Assembly: GCA_026122235.1 (NCBI GenBank)
Contig: JAOCZM010000227.1
Location: 5,270,001-5,334,000, forward strand
Source: Vinca minor
Lineage: Eukaryota; Streptophyta; Magnoliopsida; Gentianales; Apocynaceae
Direction of reading: 5' to 3'
Length of the DNA: 64,000 nucleotides
The notes beneath the pieces are model-generated. The model saw only the letters and a list, made by a program, of their open reading frames with translations, was not told the origin of the DNA and did not search any database. The position numbers and the translations under genes are program-made. Positions 1 through 9,676 of the stretch are shown one piece after another. Each line of letters starts with the position of its first letter. Position 1 is the first letter of the stretch.

Positions 1-1
1 A

Positions 2-277
2 GGGGTAGCATTGATGGATTGTGATGGGAAGGTGTATAAGGGATCATATTCTGAATCTGCTGCATATAATCCGAGTTTAGGACCTGTACAGGCGGCATTG
101 GTGGCGTATATTGCCGGTGGAGGTGGTGGATATGAGAGGATTGTGGCGGCGGCTTTGGTGGAGAAAGAAGATGCAAATGTTAGTCAGGAAGATACTGCTA
201 AGTTACTCTTGAAGAAGGTTTCTCCTAAATGTGAATTCAGGGTATTTTATTGCAGTTCTTCTGATTATGAGAAATGA
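2..277 (+). CDS. CDA1: Cytidine deaminase, C-terminal part (last exon; starts before the window)
   Basis: Zinc-dependent cytidine deaminase converts cytidine and deoxycytidine to uridine and deoxyuridine in pyrimidine salvage. Ninety-one residues plus the TGA stop at 275-277 are present; the frame is open from base 2, so this is the 3' end of a longer gene. The segment VYKGSYSESAAYNPSLGPVQ and the following glycine-rich AGGGGGYE turn match the carboxy-terminal deaminase-like domain of plant CDA1. The catalytic HAE and PCxxC motifs belong to the N-terminal domain and are outside the window. Codon use and frame are intact to the stop. The gene lies next to PRA1 and EMB2752-like genes, as deaminase genes do in Arabidopsis. 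Family assignment is firm; which paralogue it is cannot be told from this part. Confidence 0.93.
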   Translation, partial: GVALMDCDGKVYKGSYSESAAYNPSLGPVQAALVAYIAGGGGGYERIVAAALVEKEDANVSQEDTAKLLLKKVSPKCEFRVFYCSSSDYEK

Positions 278-1296
278 AATGTAAAAATATGGCTTTAAAT
301 TGATGCGAGTAAAAAATCGTATCATCTGGTTGGTTGTTGATTGGTTTTTAACATTTGTAGATTCCACAAGGAATAAATGTCTTGATGGAAAGATGAATCA
401 ATAGTTGAATCAAGTTCTTCCCTTCTTAGTTCATTTTGCCTTATACAGAGCCATATTTGATTGCTATCTGAATATCCTTTTACATGATTATTACATGGTT
501 TAGAAGCATGAAAATGTGCAAATAAATCAAAATGGTTATTGAGTCTGCATTCATTTTGACTTTGATTGGAGAAAATGATTCCGTATTGTATAGGGAAACT
601 ACTATTTCAGTAATATTGTAGGAGCAGACACTTGTCAAATATTAGGTCCTATTTATTCCCGCTCATACCTCAATTATTAGGTACTTAATGGTTTTATATT
701 ACTGTTGTTGTTGTAATACATGATTTAGAAGTTAACTGATTCTAGTATCAGCCTAATGAGGAAATAACCTTCTGTTATCAATATTCTTGTGCTTATGAAT
801 AATTACTGGGATCATTAATTCAAATTAGTATGATTTTTAGGTAGAAATGGAAGTATTTAATTAAGAATAATCTCTTAAGCACGGCTCATACACGTAAAGA
901 ATGAGTCAGTATCATGGATTATGACCTTGCTGCTAAATTTATCCCTCAAGAGTTGTGTATCTGCATCATGATTGAATAATGTGTACATTTTTTTGCAGCA
1001 AAAATCAAGTTCCGTTACGCGAAATTAGTATTTGTATCATTATTAGAAGATTATTAGTATAATTAGAAGGAAAAAGGGATTTCCTTTCTCTTTCATTTTC
1101 TTTTCATTGTTATTCTTTGTAATAAGCTTTTTGCAGGAAAACATGTTTAAAGAAGATAAAGTTTAGGCAAACCACAGAAAGTGCTTTGTTTACTTGCCCT
1201 ACCCTTCATAGTTGTGTAATCATAAGAGTAGTCTGAGGTGGAACTCCAATATAAGCAACTTTTTTTCAAAAGCTATCTTCTTCTTTTTTTGTTTTG
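278..1296. other. 3' flank of the deaminase gene, no gene seen
   Basis: AT-rich sequence with stops in all frames. It holds the 3' untranslated region of the deaminase gene and then unique-looking spacer. No transposon ends or RNA genes were recognised before the SINE insertion that follows. Confidence 0.6.
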
Positions 1297-1313
1297 TTTT
1301 TTGGGTACTACTT

Positions 1314-1512
1314 TTTTTTTTTTTTGACGGCCGTTGGGTGATTGCCCCCGAGAGAGAGAGAGAGAGAGCGGAGAGTAACCTAGTTAGGGAGATTGTAGCA
1401 TGTCCCATACTTGGGGAGGGAATTTAACCTCATAAGGAGGAGAAATTATTTGCCCCACTTAGGGAGATATGGGAATCGAACACGGGCAGCGTGTTCGGGT
1501 AGCCCATTCCCA
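1314..1512 (-). mobile_element. tRNA-derived SINE (family A) with 17-bp TSD
   Basis: Read on the minus strand the element starts with a tRNA-like pol III promoter (box A near GGGTAGCCC, box B resembling GTTCGATTCCC, partly damaged) and ends in a poly(A) tract, seen as poly(T) at 1312-1325 on the plus strand. It is flanked by the exact direct repeat TTTTTTGGGTACTACTT at 1297-1313 and 1513-1529, the mark of LINE-assisted insertion. A second copy of the same family lies at 47519-47724. A GA microsatellite interrupts the body near 1351-1367. Confidence 0.85.
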
Positions 1513-1556
1513 TTTTTTGGGTACTACTTAAGGGAGAATATATGATTGTTATTACT

Positions 1557-1707
1557 AAATTAGAGACTTAACTTTTGTTTAATCATTTCAACATACAAAA
1601 GAGATAAGTGGGAGGGCAATAATACAGAAAATAATTGCATAAAAAGTTTGTTTACTTTATTTGAAATTCAGAGAAGTGGATTAGAGTCAAATAGATGATT
1701 AACAAAG
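1557..1707 (+). repeat. Local direct repeat, copy 1
   Basis: About 150 bp beginning AAATTAGAGACTTAAC recur in the same orientation at 3661-3813 with only scattered differences. There is no coding potential, and no terminal structure marks it as a transposon, so a local segmental duplication is the simplest reading. Confidence 0.8.
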
Positions 1708-2052
1708 TCTTTGAAGAGTGGCCCTTAAAACATTTGATTTATAGGAAGTTAAGAAATTATCTGGTTTTTCTATCTAGTTCTGTAATAATTCTATGAATAA
1801 TTTTGATATGCATCAAGTTTATTGGACCTTATAGTCAAGAACTTGTCACATCATTATAGAATAAGGAAAGAGATAACTTTGTGACAATGTGATCAGATAT
1901 GTACCACAAGGTCCACATTAACATTGTTTGCATAAGGATTTTCCAAATTCTGTAAAGATTCCGTGAATTTGGAAAGGAATAAGCAGAGTTGTTCAAGTTT
2001 ATCTCAACTTAACATTCATTGAATCACCAACATTTTGAACCGCGGTCATGAC

Positions 2053-2360
2053 GGCTCAATTTGAATTGAGTTTTTATTTTGGTTTGGATTTGAGTTTGAG
2101 TTTTGGCGGGAGAAGCTAACAAATTGGCGGGAGAAATTCAAATTCAAATTTTTTTTTTCTCCAAATAATAGTTGAAGTTCAAATTTTAGCCTCTAAAATT
2201 GGCGAGAGAAATTAAAATTCCAAATTTTTGAGGCCAAAATTTGGAATTGAACAATTATTTGAAAAAAAATTTGAATTTGAATTTCTCCAGCCAATTGTTT
2301 TAGTTTCTCCCGCCAAAACTCAAATCCAAACCAAAACTAAAACTCAATCCAAATTGAGCC
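2053..2360. mobile_element. Foldback element (GGCGGGAGAA family), copy 1
   Basis: Nearly the whole 308 bp is a palindrome. The left arm starts GGCTCAATTTGAATTGAG and the right arm ends with its near-complement. The arms contain GGCGGGAGAAATTCAAATTC, which recurs in a second foldback element at 35711-36038. A 3-bp GAC lies on both sides (2050-2052 and 2361-2363) and may be the TSD. It has no coding capacity; an open frame that crosses it is accidental. Confidence 0.75.
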
Positions 2361-2745
2361 GACATTTGTATTTAGTTATTAAGGTTGAGAGGGTCGCTCA
2401 CTTAATAGGTCTTTGCAGAACCCAGTCCAAATTAGTCAGAATTAGACACTCGATGTTCTCAAACCAAAAAAAAACATTCATTGAATCAAGTTCTCTTGGT
2501 CTATATTGCTTTGGTTTTACTACTTGCTTTCCATTCTTAATTCCTCTTTTCCCCTTTGAGATCAATACTATGATTTCATTGATATCTTGTCATTTTCACA
2601 AGTTTGTTACATTGACGATGACGTTTATTAAGTTAAAATGTAATAATTAGCAAAAATACGTTAAGCTCATCTTTTCTTTTTACCAAAGTTCTTTAAGCTT
2701 TAGAGCAAAGTTATCGTGGCGTTTCACAATGAAGATGCTTCTATA

Positions 2746-2907
2746 CTTGAAGGCAAATAATATTCTGTACCGTTTGTATACTCATTTTGTGCTCAACCAA
2801 TCACAATTTATCATGTGTATATATAATTAAAAAAAAATGATCACATGGCGAATTCTTATTGGTTCGGCAAAGAAATAGGTACACGGATACAGACGATTTT
2901 CACCCAT
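2746..2907. mobile_element. MITE of the AATCGTCTGTACC family
   Basis: About 160 bp with imperfect terminal inverted repeats; the right end reads ACAGACGATTTTCACCC. The core carries CCAATCACAATTTATCATGTG and its inverted partner around a TATATATAATTA centre. The same design recurs at 21.05, 41.57, 41.91, 43.17, 43.51, 52.12, 54.53 and 57.23 kb, with a second subfamily at 36.6, 43.3, 49.08 and 59.52 kb. Confidence 0.75.
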
Positions 2908-2921
2908 ACTTGAACCTTCAA

Positions 2922-3124
2922 ATAGGAATCAAATGGTAGCTCAGTAATTGAGGTTACTATTTCCCTGAACGAGGTCCTGGGATCGATTCCTACCTTCCCC
3001 TTCCCCTCTCCCCTCTCCCCTAAAAAAAAATAATTAATAATAATTTAAGGAATCAAGGAGTAACTCCTTCCTTGAATGAGGTCCTGAGATCAATTTCTAC
3101 TTCCCCTCCCTCCATTAAAAAAAA
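2922..3124 (+). mobile_element. SINE inserted into an older SINE
   Basis: A plus-strand SINE at 2933-3047 has box A (TGGTAGCTCAGTAATTGAGG) and box B (GGGATCGATTCC), a CT-rich tail and poly(A). It is flanked by AGGAATCAA at 2924-2932 and 3048-3056. Downstream, 3057-3124 repeats its 3' half (AATGAGGTCCTGAGATC, then CT-rich sequence and poly(A)). An outer pair AACCTTCAA at 2913-2921 and 3125-3133 encloses both. This fits a young SINE that landed in the 5' region of an older relative. Confidence 0.65.
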
Positions 3125-3262
3125 AACCTTCAAGAAATCCCTGCAGCGTTTTTGCTTAAGAAAACTAAAAAGAGAACAAAAGAAATGTACCATTTGTTCA
3201 AGATGGTATGTACTAAAATAGAAAAATGAAGGAATTATTACGTGCTACTAGTTTACTACATC

Positions 3263-3475
3263 CATTCCATAATATAAATTATTTAGGACATGTAGTAAAA
3301 ATTAAATATTTTGTTATTCAAAATATCAATATTACTCTCTTAAATAAAATTAGTGATATACAAGTCATATTTAAAAATTTAATATTAATATTTTGACTAA
3401 AAAAGTATTTTGTTTTTATTTTTTTTTAAATTTTCGCTACATTTCAAAATAACTTATATTATGGGATTGAGATTG
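3263..3475. mobile_element. Stowaway-like MITE
   Basis: Palindromic element of about 210 bp with ends resembling CATCCATTCCATAATATAA and TTATATTATGGGATTGAG. Its centre holds the paired ATCAATATTACTCTCTTAAAT segments found in all members of this family here. Confidence 0.7.
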
Positions 3476-3660
3476 CGGCTATTTTAATCAATTATGAATC
3501 TTAAGACTTGAAACGCGAAAAAAAGCCACGAGGAACATGAGCATTGTAATTTAAGCCCTAGTTAAATAGTGTTTAGTTTCACAGTAAATTCACAGCTTAT
3601 GAAATTTAAACAATACCATAATAATTTAACTTTTATGAAATTTAAAATCAAGTTCCGTTT

Positions 3661-3813
3661 AAATTAGAGACTTAACTTTTGTTTAATCATTTCAACATAT
3701 AAAAGAGATAAGTGGGAGGGCAAATAATACAGAAAAGAATTGTATAGAAAGTTTGTTTACTTGATTTGAAATTCAGAGAAGTGGATTAATAGTCAAATAG
3801 ATGATTAACAAAG
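3661..3813 (+). repeat. Local direct repeat, copy 2
   Basis: Second copy of the block at 1557-1707, same orientation, 2.1 kb downstream, ending in GATTAACAAAG. Small differences include inserted A residues. Confidence 0.8.
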
Positions 3814-3825
3814 GGGATGTGCTGT

Positions 3826-5113
3826 GGTGCCGAAAAGCAATATTTTCGGCACCTAAAGATAAATGATAAACCAATAGATTTGTGACATGTGGATAATATG
3901 ATCTGTAATAGCAAGTTTTCAATTTTTTTTGTTTTTAAACAAAATTAAGGTAATGACATGAACGAATGAGAGTTTGCCACATCATCCCAATCAAGTGACC
4001 GGTTACCTGTTAAACCGGTCAACACACATTTGTTAACAATATTTTTTTATTATTAGTAACTTTGGTATTTGTAATGGTAAAATTAAAACAAAAATTGGTA
4101 AATTTTAATAAATAACTAGTAAATGTTGAATATTACTACTTTATTTTATAATCTTACCATTTTTTATTTGAAACTTACTACTTTTATCATGAATATTTAT
4201 ATTATATACAATAGTAAAATTATATGCAATAATGGTGATTTCATGACATAAATAGTAATTTATTTTATAATAATGGTAAATGTGCTGAAAAATAACTTAT
4301 TATTTAAAAAATAGAATTTATCACGTTAAGTTCTATTATTACCATTTTTATCTCAGTTGTAACCAATTGATGAAATGGTAAGTTTAGTGAAAAATTCGGT
4401 AATTTTATTTACATTGTTTGTAACTTTCTTTAAAAAATTAGAAACTTTTGTAAAGAATAAAAATCACTATATAAATATCCAAATTCAAACAAAACTTACC
4501 ATTTTAGGTTGAATTTTATTATTTTGTAAATTTTACCAATAATTTGGTAGTTTTTTAAAATAAAATTATAGATTTTATGATCTAATTGGGGGAGAAATCT
4601 TTTGGCGAAGACGGATTCTGCAAATCCGCTGAGCACGGATTTGCGAAATCCGTCTATTACTGACGTGGATCATTTTCTGAATTCCCAGTAGCAAGTAAAC
4701 AAGAATCCATGAACAAAACTCTTTTTTGGAACTCAGTCCAACTGTGATGCAAAATCCAGTAGTATAACATCCTTCATTTAACAAAACTCTATCGTTTAAG
4801 AAATTAAATGAAAAGTATTCTTAACATAGTGTATACTGTTGTAGTTGGCTTTACTTTAGAACATAAGTTATAGGAAGGGTAGTGGTTCAATTCTCTCTCA
4901 AACTAAACTTATAACAACAAAAATCTCATATATCAAAAAAATTAAAATAAAAATCCAGGATGAATATGATAAAAATCAAAAGGGATTTACAAGTACAAAA
5001 AGAAAAAGAAAAAGAAAAAGAAAAAGAAAGAATGATCATCTAAAATTGGTAATAATTAGAATAATTAGTTTTTACGATCCTACAAAATCTTTAAATTCAT
5101 GTACATGGAGGCG
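3826..5113. other. AT-rich intergenic spacer with two hairpins and a short tandem repeat
   Basis: No gene seen. A perfect 11-bp stem, GGTGCCGAAAA against TTTTCGGCACC, lies at 3826-3852. An imperfect 45-bp inverted repeat built on GACGGATT and AATCCGTC lies at 4610-4654. A short AAAAAG hexamer tandem spans about 4998-5030. The rest is low-complexity AT-rich sequence. Confidence 0.5.
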
Positions 5114-5677
5114 TTAAAAAGATGATGAATATGCAGAAGAAGCGCTCTCTTTCAAATGCACCCTCGGATCCGCCCCTCCTCCTCCACGGCTTTGTTCCTC
5201 ATCCAACAAAACCAAATCATCAGACTTTCTAAGCATTGCATGCATCAGCGCCACCACCACACCAACCATCACCCCGGTCAAAACGCCGGACATTGCACGA
5301 GTCGAAATGAAAACAACCGTAGCAATAGTCAAAACAGCAAGAACTACACGTTCATTCACCTCACAACCCCAAATCACAACGGGCTCTCCACGGAGGCAAT
5401 AAAGGAAGAACCATGCAGATGCCAGGATGAGAAAGAGAATGAGAGAAACAGGGCGCCATAGAAGGCTGAGGAAGAGAACAGATACTACTATAATGGCATA
5501 ATTCATATGGAAATAGGAAATGTTTGTTTTGGCACGTGAAATTATGTCATTGAAGCTCTGGGGTAATGAAAGAGGGGCCATTTCTTGCCATGGCCGACGT
5601 TTGCCGAGATCTAATGTTCCGAACCATATCTCCGATGATGCTGCTGTTGTGGGTATTGTCCCGTATGTTGTTGTCAT
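5114..5677 (-). CDS. PRA1 family protein (prenylated Rab acceptor)
   Basis: Single-exon gene of 187 residues. PRA1 proteins are small four-helix membrane proteins of the ER, Golgi and endosomes that bind prenylated Rab GTPases and act in vesicle traffic. Residues 1-25 contain the usual plant PRA1 opening (TTTYGTIPT), followed by RRPWQEM near residue 28. Two hydrophobic blocks follow: residues about 58-92 (YAIIVVSVLFLSLLWRPVSL, ending WFFLYCLRG) and about 103-145 (ERVVLAVLTIATVVFISTRA onward). The tail is acidic, then glycine- and serine-rich. Start and length fit the family. Its place between a deaminase and an EMB2752-like gene matches the position I recall for Arabidopsis PRA1.C (At4g29658). 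The subclade is not settled from sequence alone. Confidence 0.9.
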   Translation of the reverse strand: MTTTYGTIPTTAASSEIWFGTLDLGKRRPWQEMAPLSLPQSFNDIISRAKTNISYFHMNYAIIVVSVLFLSLLWRPVSLILFLILASAWFFLYCLRGEPVVIWGCEVNERVVLAVLTIATVVFISTRAMSGVLTGVMVGVVVALMHAMLRKSDDLVLLDEEQSRGGGGADPRVHLKESASSAYSSSF

Positions 5678-6266
5678 TTTCTTCGGGAATATTAAGGAGA
5701 AAATTCAGAAGAAAAGATGGAAGATTTGGAGAATTCAAAGCTTAAAGAATATGTGAAAGGACAATGTGTTTGTTAGGGAAGTTTAATGGTCTTCTTTTTG
5801 GGGGTAGTAGTTCAAAGGAGGCCCTAATAGTCTGGGGAAGTTGAACGGTCATTGAGATCCAAACACCTTTTCACCTTTCACCTCTAATTCCAAATTCTAA
5901 AACATAATGCAAAACAACAAAATCACATAATAAAATCAGGAAAAAATCTTTGGAAATGCAATTTGTACTTGCTAAGGTGAAATTTTTTCAAGTTCAATCA
6001 GTGCTTGTAATAGGGTATCATCAAATCCAACTAGTCTTTTGATCTGATTATTTTTTCGATTTTTCCTGATATGGACTATGTGCTCCAGATTTATCCACAT
6101 CAATAGAAAATGAAGCTGCCATTTCTTGCCATGGTGACAGCTAACTGAAGATGCCTTTTAGCATACCTAACAATAAGACTACAGCAGTAATATGATACTA
6201 GAACCTGGATAGATATTAGTAGTAGATTGGTAGCATATACACAATATCTTATCATAGAGTGGTTGC
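5678..6266. other. Intergenic: PRA1 upstream region and 3' flank of the EMB2752-like gene
   Basis: Contains the presumed minus-strand promoter and leader of the PRA1 gene (5678 upward) and the 3' untranslated region of the next gene. No open frame of note and no transposon ends were seen. Confidence 0.5.
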
Positions 6267-7380
6267 TTATGCTCTACTTGATGGTGGGGGGCCAGGTACC
6301 TCTCCTCGCATCACCTTCCAAGGCCCGCCGTAGAACTTAGGTTTCATCAAAGGCACTGCTTCTCCTGGGTGCTCTTCCCAATATTTCTCCTGATCAACAA
6401 GAAAATTTTACGACTCATAGATTAGAGTAAGAGCAGCAGAGAAAGAAGTGACAACTAGTCGAAATTGAGTGTTTACAGAGAATCGGGACTTTGGGGTAAT
6501 ACATCAATCAATGGAGATGACCGGAAGCAAGCCCTCGGTAAGTTAAGGGCTTAAATCCAATCTCTCGCATGCCCCTCAATCTATATGGATGCTGGATTAT
6601 CTATTTCTACCTTCCAGAAGTTATTGACTGTGAAAACAGTGGCCAGAGTCCAGAAAAGCTATTATGTATAACGGAAGACTGTCCGATAACATATCTAGAA
6701 TAGGGAAAAAAATAGGCATAGCAACTTAAGTTATATATTGCGATGAGCAGAAAGAGCAAAAAAAAAAAAGAACAAGCAAAGCTGGTGATACAGATGACAT
6801 AGCAAACCAAGCTGAAAACTAGAAGATGTTAAACGGAAGCTATATCAACGTAAAGCACCTCAATTTCCAATGTAATACTAACTATCTGGGACCCAAAAAC
6901 AATGTAACAGAAATATGATTAAACATGAGTTAGTTGCTTGCATAATACTCCCTCCATTCCTAAATATAAGACTCTTTAGACAATTTGAGAAAATTAAGGA
7001 AGTTGTCATTTTCACCTAAACTTCCAATATTATCCCCCACCCTCCCTCTATCTCACTTCTTTGTCATAAAGAAAGGAAAATGTTGAGGGTATAATTGGAA
7101 TAAATTGTTGACAACTAACAAAACAACCTTAAACGACAATTAATTTGGATACCTAGATATCTCCTAAACGACAATTAATAGGGAATGGAGGGAGTACCTT
7201 ATAGAGTTGCTCAGTAATAGCTGATCCAATAACCCCCGTGTAAAATGCAAAGATATATATCGTGAAAAGTGGAGTGAAAGATTTGGGACGTCTATATGGC
7301 TCAACCATATCCCATAGAATCGTCTTTTCCCACTTGTTGTGTAAATAGTCTGCATACTTTCTCCATAAGTAGCTTGCCAT
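6267..7380 (-). CDS. Small conserved plant protein, EMB2752-like (two coding exons)
   Basis: Coding exons are 7380-7198 and 6389-6267, joined in frame (AAG / gtact ... tgatcag / GAG), giving 101 residues and a TAA stop at 6269-6267. The protein opens MASYLWRKYADYL and carries EPYRRPKSFTPL, one hydrophobic stretch (residues about 37-55, FTIYIFAFYTGVIGSA), then EKYWEEHPGEAVPLMKPKFY and GGPWKVMRGEVP. This is a conserved plant-wide single-span protein; I recall it as the product of Arabidopsis At4g29660 (EMB2752, embryo defective), probably organellar. Its biochemical role is not known to me. A leader intron is likely: donor CAG/gtaaat at 8512/8511 and acceptor cag at 7407. A Stowaway MITE lies in the coding intron at its 5' splice site. 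Confidence 0.85.
6948..7194. mobile_element. Stowaway MITE inserted in a 5' splice site
   Basis: A 247-bp element with TIR CTCCCTCCATTCCTAAATAT at the left and its complement ending GGAATGGAGGGAG at the right, flanked by TA at 6946-6947 and 7195-7196. The right TA is bases +2 and +3 of the intron of the EMB2752-like gene (exon ends at 7198, intron starts G at 7197), so the duplicated TA supplies the T of the GT donor. Confidence 0.9.
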
Positions 7381-9676
7381 TTTCGAGATATCCCTCCTCC
7401 AATAAGCTGTGAATGATCAAAATCCATTAGAAATAAAGAAACATAGGTTGTCAGGGAAAGCAACTCATAATCTGGGAAGAAACCGATAGACAGGCCAAAT
7501 AAGTGAGGTCAAAATTACCTTTTAAATAAAAGGAACTGTGTAACTTACATGCTAGTAATTGACAAGATAAACAAAAGTAGGAAATCTAATGCACAACAAA
7601 CATTGCAAGATTAGTGAGAGGCTAGCTGAACAGACCCCATGCAGCTGCAAGGAGAAAGCTTTTCTCCTAAAAATAAAACATTTGTAGATTTTTTTCCCCA
7701 GTGACAGCATTTGGGAATTGAACTATTACAATTCAACTAGGTTTATTACACTTCGGCATGTTATTAGACTACCGACTAACGATCACTATTGCATTCATTG
7801 TCCTCTTTATTTAGTACCACTATTTACTAAGATTCAGAATCTGCAGCAAACCCGCCAGTATTAATTAAATGAGATCCAAATTAACCAATAGATAGTTCAT
7901 TCTTTTTCAATCTCTAACAATCTGTTAGGTTATGGAGCCTGAATTACCGAGCAAACCGCCCATGCTAGCGGTGATCCAACGATGTAACATAAATATTGTA
8001 TCTCGACATAGTAAATATCATGGCCCAGACGTAGTCAATTCCTTAACGAACTGGGTTAACAATTTCTTTAGACTTTATTTATTATTTTTCGATTTCGTTC
8101 TCTCCTATTATTGTTGTTTAATTCCTAACACAGTCATGGAGTATCTGTAACCATCAAAAGACATAAACCAAATATTAATTCTCTGCAGATAAAACCCATA
8201 TATGATTTCAACTAATAGCTCTTAAAAGTTCCAACCTTTACATCGTTTAGGCAATTCATCGAACACTTTGTATGCTCGAAGGAAAATACAAATTCTACTC
8301 AAACAAGTCCCCGTTTCTTCCTTTCTCGTAAACATTAGAAGCACTTGTAGTTCTAGATTCAATTAAACGCCCAGAAGATCAAAATCTTTCATAATTTCGC
8401 AAGAAACAAATAGAGGAATTTTCAATCAAAGAAGATTCAAGTTATAAGCATTTAGAAGCTTCAGCTATACGCGAAGCAAAAAAGAAGGAAATGACACACG
8501 AATTCATTTACCTGCCGCACCGGCGCGTTCAGGCGACTGCTGCAATGGACTTTGTCATCAATGTGAATTGCTCCTTCAATGTACTCTCATTCCGAAGAAG
8601 CCTAAACTCTCTCCGATTTTTTGTATTACTTTCCCAGCCCGTCCGAAATTATCTTTACACTCTTATCATAAAACTCTATAGTACAATATAGTATCATACC
8701 AAACAATCAAACATGACTTTATTTAATTCTAACTTCTTTTCTTTCTATTATTTTCTCTCCAACATATAATGTAACTAGAATTGGAAAAATATCATTAAAT
8801 AAGCCATTTTTTTAGAAAGGAAATGTGAACAGATAATTTAAGATATAGAGCGTATTACAACTTTTTATTTTATTTTATGAATAATGTATTATTACACTAT
8901 TCTCTCGGGAATACACTTCAACATTTTCCCTAGAAGTAAACAATCTATAAAAGCATTAGCGTATAAACCTTCTAGTAGATTGTTTGGAAAGATGTAGAAA
9001 TCTAAGAAAATGCCTAGAGCAAGTCCGGATAAAAAAGATCCCTTAAGGAGGACCGAAATAAATCTCAGATCCGTAAAAATCGGAGATAGATCTTGCGTTC
9101 GAATCTTAAATCCTGAAGAATGATAACTTGAAAGAACATCACCGTGATTTGTGGCGAAAAAAAAAAGAAAAAAAAAAAGCAAAATGCATAAAGTAAATGA
9201 AGAATGGTTAGATACGATCGGAAGTCGGAGCTCTATGTGATCTTTTAATAATTGAAAACTCACAGGTTCCTATGTGAGGTTAATAAGTGAAATTTTGCAA
9301 ATTGATCTTTCAACTTTGTTTGAGATTTCTCATAAAGCCACACCTTATAGAATTCTCAATATAACACCCTTGGCAAGTTTAAAAACAGATGAACTAATGG
9401 CATAGCTAAATGTTATCTGCATAGTGTTTTACAAATTCAGGACCACTATATAACAGTATAGAAACTTATATTTCTATTAAATTGAGGAATATTATAAATA
9501 CACCATGCTAAAAGAAAATGCAAAAATAAAGAATGCGAAATAATAACAGCTCTGTTTCGTTCTTCAAGCTAGATAGAAATATGCAAATATACAGCAGTGG
9601 TTACATATGTATAGACCAAAAATCGTTGCTCCGAGTACAATAAACACACAGAATGCACAATTCTTAGAAAAAAATA
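7381..9676. other. Leader intron, promoter region and intergenic spacer, no further gene seen
   Basis: 7407-8511 is the likely leader intron of the EMB2752-like gene, and about 8512-8620 its first untranslated exon. Beyond this lie its promoter and the 3' flank of the thioredoxin gene. A minus-strand open frame of 123 codons at 8892-9263 resembles nothing I know, contains a poly-phenylalanine tract from a poly(A/T) run and is probably fortuitous. Confidence 0.5.

Noticed and set aside
1441..1505. Possible tRNA genes suggested by GGTTCGA-type box B motifs (here and at 24300, 30930, 36115, 47680, 59235)
   Set aside because: None can fold a complete cloverleaf with acceptor and anticodon stems; poly(A) tails and target duplications show they are SINEs.
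2228..2650. A 140-codon plus-strand open frame
   Set aside because: Its first third is the right arm of a foldback element and the rest has no family resemblance or gene-like codon use.
8892..9263. A 123-codon minus-strand open frame
   Set aside because: No recognised family, contains a poly-Phe tract from poly(A/T), and no splice or promoter support; left unannotated as a gene.
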